A stretch of DNA of 64,000 nucleotides, from the NCBI RefSeq assembly GCF_018863195.1, contig NZ_JAHKRT010000009.1, positions 104,574 through 168,573 of the forward strand, given 5' to 3'. Below the pieces are notes generated by a model that did not search any database, was not told the DNA's origin, and was given only the letters and a program-made list of their open reading frames with translations. Position numbers and translations under genes: made by a program. Shown one piece after another: positions 61,384 through 64,000 of this stretch; the stretch's first letter is position 1, and each line of letters begins with the position of its first letter. This DNA comes from Sphingomonas quercus (GTDB taxonomy: Bacteria > Pseudomonadota > Alphaproteobacteria > Sphingomonadales > Sphingomonadaceae).

Positions 61384-62325
61384 TCAGGCAGCGACGACAG
61401 GCAGACGCCGGCGGCTGCGCAGCGCGAAGCCGACCAGGCCGAAGCCCGCGATCATCGTCGCCCAGGTCGCCGGTTCGGGCACGGCCGAGATGGGCGGCGC
61501 GACGGGCGCAGGCACACCGGTGAAGGCGTTGCCCTGCACGGACGCTCCGGCCGCCGAGAAGCCGGCGCTGACCACGCTGCCGCGCACCGTGCCGCCTTCC
61601 AGCGACACCAGCGCCTTGGGCGCGAGGATCGAGCCTTTCCAGTCGATGCCGCCGGAAGCGACCGAGGTCGCGTCGACGAAGTTGAACAGCACCGAGCCGA
61701 CATCGAAATTGCCGAGGTTGAAGTTCAGATAGTCATTCACCGAACCGAGGATGTTGACGATCGCGACATCGCCCGCCTGGCCGACGAAATTGAGCTGGTA
61801 GAGCGAGTTGAACTGGGCGCCGGTGAGTGAGAACACGTTCAGGCCGCTGTGCGTGGCGGTGAGCGTGCCCGCGCCCCATTGGCTGGTGAAATTGCCGTTG
61901 GTCGCCATCGCGCCGAACCGCTGCGACAGCGTCAGCGCATTGGCGTTGAGCGCGGTGAAATCGACCGGCGTGCCCTGATAGAGGCGGCCATTGGGGGTCG
62001 CCATCTGGTTGTAGCGCGGGCTGGTGTTAATGCCGCCATAGACCGCGTCGCCCTGCGACAGCGTCGAATTGCCATAGTGGAAATTGCCGCCGACGATCAG
62101 CGCCGGGCTGTTGGCGTTGGCCGCGCTCAGGTGCGTGCCGAGGCGATCGGCATTGGCGTTGACGTTGCCGCCGACTGCGACACGTCCGTAAATATCGTTG
62201 CCGCCGCGGCTCGAATAATTGCCGCTGGTCTGGACGGCATAGTCGGTGAGCTTGGTGCCGGCCATCGCGGGTGCAGCGAGTACGGCCGAGGCGGCTGCCC
62301 CGGTGAGGAAAAGGGAACGCAACAT
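61384..62325 (-). CDS. Choice-of-anchor A, PEPxxWA-CTERM exported protein
   Basis: 313 residues. The signal peptide ends near APAMAGT. The mature domain DYAVQTSGNYSSRGGNDIYG, RVAVGGNVNANADRLGT and VDATSVASGGIDWKGSILAP fits the choice-of-anchor A family of beta-helical surface proteins. The C-terminus AVPEPATWATMIAGFGLVGF plus basic tail is the PEPxxWA-CTERM signal. The ATG at 62325 follows AAGGATT; an upstream in-frame ATG adds residues that do not look like a signal peptide. Probably exopolymer- or surface-associated. Confidence 0.82.
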   Translation of the reverse strand: MLRSLFLTGAAASAVLAAPAMAGTKLTDYAVQTSGNYSSRGGNDIYGRVAVGGNVNANADRLGTHLSAANANSPALIVGGNFHYGNSTLSQGDAVYGGINTSPRYNQMATPNGRLYQGTPVDFTALNANALTLSQRFGAMATNGNFTSQWGAGTLTATHSGLNVFSLTGAQFNSLYQLNFVGQAGDVAIVNILGSVNDYLNFNLGNFDVGSVLFNFVDATSVASGGIDWKGSILAPKALVSLEGGTVRGSVVSAGFSAAGASVQGNAFTGVPAPVAPPISAVPEPATWATMIAGFGLVGFALRSRRRLPVVAA

Positions 62326-62471
62326 GCGGAATGAATCCTTGGCCCGGTGATCCGCCATTGGCGGCTACTGATCCATTGTAGGAGAAGCGCGAGAGGTGCC
62401 AGACTTCGGCACGCCGTTAACGACGAATATTCGCGCATTAAAAGCGAACAGGCTGATCGGCTGGCTCGATA

Positions 62472-63689
62472 TCAACCATGTTTGCGCTCGATACTTGGCA
62501 GGAAGGCGGTGAGCAGGCCGATCGCCGGCAGGAAGGCACAGAGCTGGTACACCGTCTCGATGCTGGTGCGGTCTGCCAGCCAGCCGAGCGCCGCCGCGCC
62601 CAGCCCGCCCATTCCGAAGGAGAAGCCGAAGAACAGGCCCGAGATCATGCCGACCTTGCCGGGCACCAGTTCCTGCGCGAACACGACAATCGTCGGGAAG
62701 GCCGAGGCGAGGATGAGGCCGATCACCACGGTGAGCGGCCCGGTCCAGAACAGGCTCGCATGCGGCAGCAGCAGCGTGAACGGGAGCGTGCCGAGGATCG
62801 AGAACCAGATGACATATTTGCGCCCGAACCTGTCGCCGAGCGGCCCTCCGAGCACCGTGCCGACGGCCACCGCCGCCAGAAAGGCGAACAGATGGAACTG
62901 GGCATTCTGCACGGTCAGCCCGAACCGATGCATCAGGTAGAAAGTGAAGTAGCTCGTCAGGCTGGCGAGATAGACATATTTGGAGAAGATCAGCGCCAGC
63001 AGGATGGCGATGCCGCGCCTGGCGTGGCCCGGCGGCAGTTGATCGCCGGCCGCTGCCTTGCGGCTGGCGTTGAGCCGGATCAGGCCATGATGGCGATACC
63101 ATGTCGCGACGTTCCACAACACCGTGCCCGAGAGCAGCGCCAGCAGCGCGAAGAAGGCGAGGCTGGACTGACCCCAGCGGACCACCACCAGCGCCGCCGC
63201 CAGCGGCCCGAGCGCCTGGCCGGCATTGCCGCCGACCTGGAACAGCGACTGGGCGAGGCCATGCCGCGAGCCCGCCGCCATGCGCGCCACCCGTGAGGAT
63301 TCCGGGTGGAACACCGATGATCCGACGCCCAGACATGCCGCGCCCAGCAGCACCAGCCAATAGCTGTGCGCCATCGACAGGATGGTGAGCCCGGTGAGCG
63401 AGAACAGCGTGCCGCCCGGCAGGGCGAGCGGCGTCGGCTTCCTGTCGGCATAGAGGCCGACCAGCGGCTGCAGGATCGAGGCGGTGATCTGATAGGCGAG
63501 TGTCACCAGCCCGATCTGGCCGAAGCTGAGGCCGAGATCGGCCTTGAGCCCCGGATAGATGGCCGGCAGCAGCGATTGCATCATATCGTTGAGCAAATGG
63601 CAGAAGCTGATCGCGATGATCACGCCGAACACCGTGCCATTTGCCGCCGCGCCCGGTTTATCGGTTGGCGCCCTTGCCGTCTCTCGCAT
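62472..63689 (-). CDS. fsr: Fosmidomycin-resistance-type MFS transporter (Fsr family)
   Basis: 405 residues with twelve helices. ISFCHLLNDMMQSLLPAIYP, VFHPESSRVARMAAGSRHGL and FQVGGNAGQALGPLAAALV are the conserved Fsr motifs. It exports fosmidomycin-like compounds with protons, and possibly natural substrates. The ATG at 63689 follows GAAAGGGACGGGCG. Single gene, divergent from the dapA-family gene. Confidence 0.85.
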   Translation of the reverse strand: MRETARAPTDKPGAAANGTVFGVIIAISFCHLLNDMMQSLLPAIYPGLKADLGLSFGQIGLVTLAYQITASILQPLVGLYADRKPTPLALPGGTLFSLTGLTILSMAHSYWLVLLGAACLGVGSSVFHPESSRVARMAAGSRHGLAQSLFQVGGNAGQALGPLAAALVVVRWGQSSLAFFALLALLSGTVLWNVATWYRHHGLIRLNASRKAAAGDQLPPGHARRGIAILLALIFSKYVYLASLTSYFTFYLMHRFGLTVQNAQFHLFAFLAAVAVGTVLGGPLGDRFGRKYVIWFSILGTLPFTLLLPHASLFWTGPLTVVIGLILASAFPTIVVFAQELVPGKVGMISGLFFGFSFGMGGLGAAALGWLADRTSIETVYQLCAFLPAIGLLTAFLPSIERKHG

Positions 63690-63795
63690 CGCCCGTCCCT
63701 TTCGCGGATGCAGCAATAGCCATTTGCGGTGGCTCCCGCTACGGCGGGCGGGTCGCTCGGCGGGAGATTCCTGCTCGCGAGCGGATGGTCGACAA

Positions 63796-63821
63796 GCCTC
63801 TCGGCGCGGTCCGCGAGAGGC
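63796..63821. other. Hairpin in the fsr-dapA divergent spacer
   Basis: GCCTCTCG and CGAGAGGC form a perfect 8-bp stem with a 10-base loop, followed on the plus strand by GGGATTTT. The spacer (63690-63947) has no gene. The hairpin may be an attenuator or a leftover terminator; its role is unclear. Confidence 0.35.
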
Positions 63822-63905
63822 CGGGATTTTGCCCGCTCACGATGATGGTTGCGCTAACGGACGAGGTGGCTCCGGGCGAGATTTTCGGTTTGCACGCGGT
63901 CTGAT

Positions 63906-63916
63906 ATACCGTATAC
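63906..63916. promoter_or_regulatory. ATACCGTATAC operator-like dyad upstream of the dapA-family gene
   Basis: ATACCGTAT is an odd-centred dyad and overlaps GTATAC. It lies 34 bp upstream of the ATG at 63948, a good position for a repressor. Related cores are found at 77-85 and 10656-10665. GntR/FadR-type control of a sugar-acid or amino-acid catabolic gene is plausible. Confidence 0.4.
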
Positions 63917-63947
63917 GATCTGTGCTTTCAACGGAGGTTTCCGGAAA

Positions 63948-64000
63948 ATGAGTTCGTCCAAGACCCTGTGGCGGGGCGTTTATCCCGCTGCGACCACCCA
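63948..64000 (+). CDS. Dihydrodipicolinate synthase family protein, start only (partial at window end)
   Basis: The 17 complete codons, MSSSKTLWRGVYPAATT, are followed by an incomplete codon at the window edge. The WRGVYPAATT segment is the beta-strand 1 start of DapA-superfamily (class I lyase/aldolase) enzymes. ACGGAGGTTTCC precedes the ATG. The specific activity (DapA, or a catabolic keto-acid dehydratase or aldolase) cannot be told from the visible part. Confidence 0.6.
   Translation, partial: MSSSKTLWRGVYPAATT

Noticed and set aside
1..64000. tRNA, rRNA, CRISPR, insertion sequence or phage genes
   Set aside because: Looked for T-loop patterns, repeat arrays and transposase or integrase motifs on both strands and saw none.

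Overview
The window is GC-rich with densely packed genes, and it looks like an alphaproteobacterium of the sphingomonad group. The evidence is two exported proteins ending in the PEPxxWA-CTERM sorting signal (PEPASWA near 5340, PEPATWA near 61460), a cbb3 oxidase cluster behind an FNR/FixK box, TadE-like genes, a large amidohydrolase complement, and an intergenic hairpin element built on CTTCGACGAGGTCAGCC-like sequence. I see no rRNA or tRNA gene, CRISPR array, transposase or phage gene. It reads as chromosomal sequence.

Left part, 1-13.4 kb: trmB, then three tandem paralogous secreted COG1228 amidohydrolases closed by a strong terminator. Next come a PEP-CTERM protein, an Lrp/AsnC regulator with a DUF3299-like exported protein, a nitroreductase, a Tat-exported YtcJ-type amidohydrolase, a methyltransferase, and a large secreted propeller/HEAT/cytochrome c protein. 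A 129-bp hairpin repeat follows.

13.5-30 kb: an ABC-2 exporter whose permease carries an unusual C-terminal domain, a Sel1-repeat protein, an amino-acid permease coupled to an NTF2-like protein, a GH3 beta-glucosidase, azoR with a divergent LysR regulator, a MarR-controlled EmrAB plus outer-membrane-factor efflux operon, and an AmpR-like regulator divergent from a subclass B3 metallo-beta-lactamase in which the first zinc histidine is replaced by Glu.

30-39 kb: a cell-envelope region. A LytS-type kinase with an SNase-like protein and mprF with a DUF2147 gene lie on the minus strand. A PDZ protein, OmpR-type regulator, histidine kinase and VirJ/AcvB-like hydrolase lie on the plus strand. The mprF and virJ-like genes suggest synthesis and hydrolysis of aminoacyl-phosphatidylglycerol, with a two-component system between them.

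38.8-48.1 kb: one long minus-strand run holding ctaG, a caa3-type oxidase (subunits II, I, III and a small membrane protein), a PQQ alcohol dehydrogenase with the lanthanide-type DYD signature, a lipoprotein cytochrome c, a YVTN propeller, a MoxJ-like binding protein and a Cys-rich copper-storage protein. It looks like a self-contained periplasmic alcohol-to-oxygen chain. Its oxidase subunit I lacks both the usual D-channel glutamate (Trp instead) and the K-channel lysine (Ala instead). A divergent GlcG-like gene sits upstream.

48.7-64 kb: a hemerythrin-like protein, an MpaB-type oxygenase, two TadE-like genes with calcium-loop-like motifs, a complete ccoNOQP-ccoGHIS locus, an OmpW porin with its own FNR-like box, a TauE/SafE permease, a choice-of-anchor A PEP-CTERM protein, an Fsr-type efflux pump, and the first codons of a dihydrodipicolinate-synthase-family gene behind an ATACNGTAT operator-like site.
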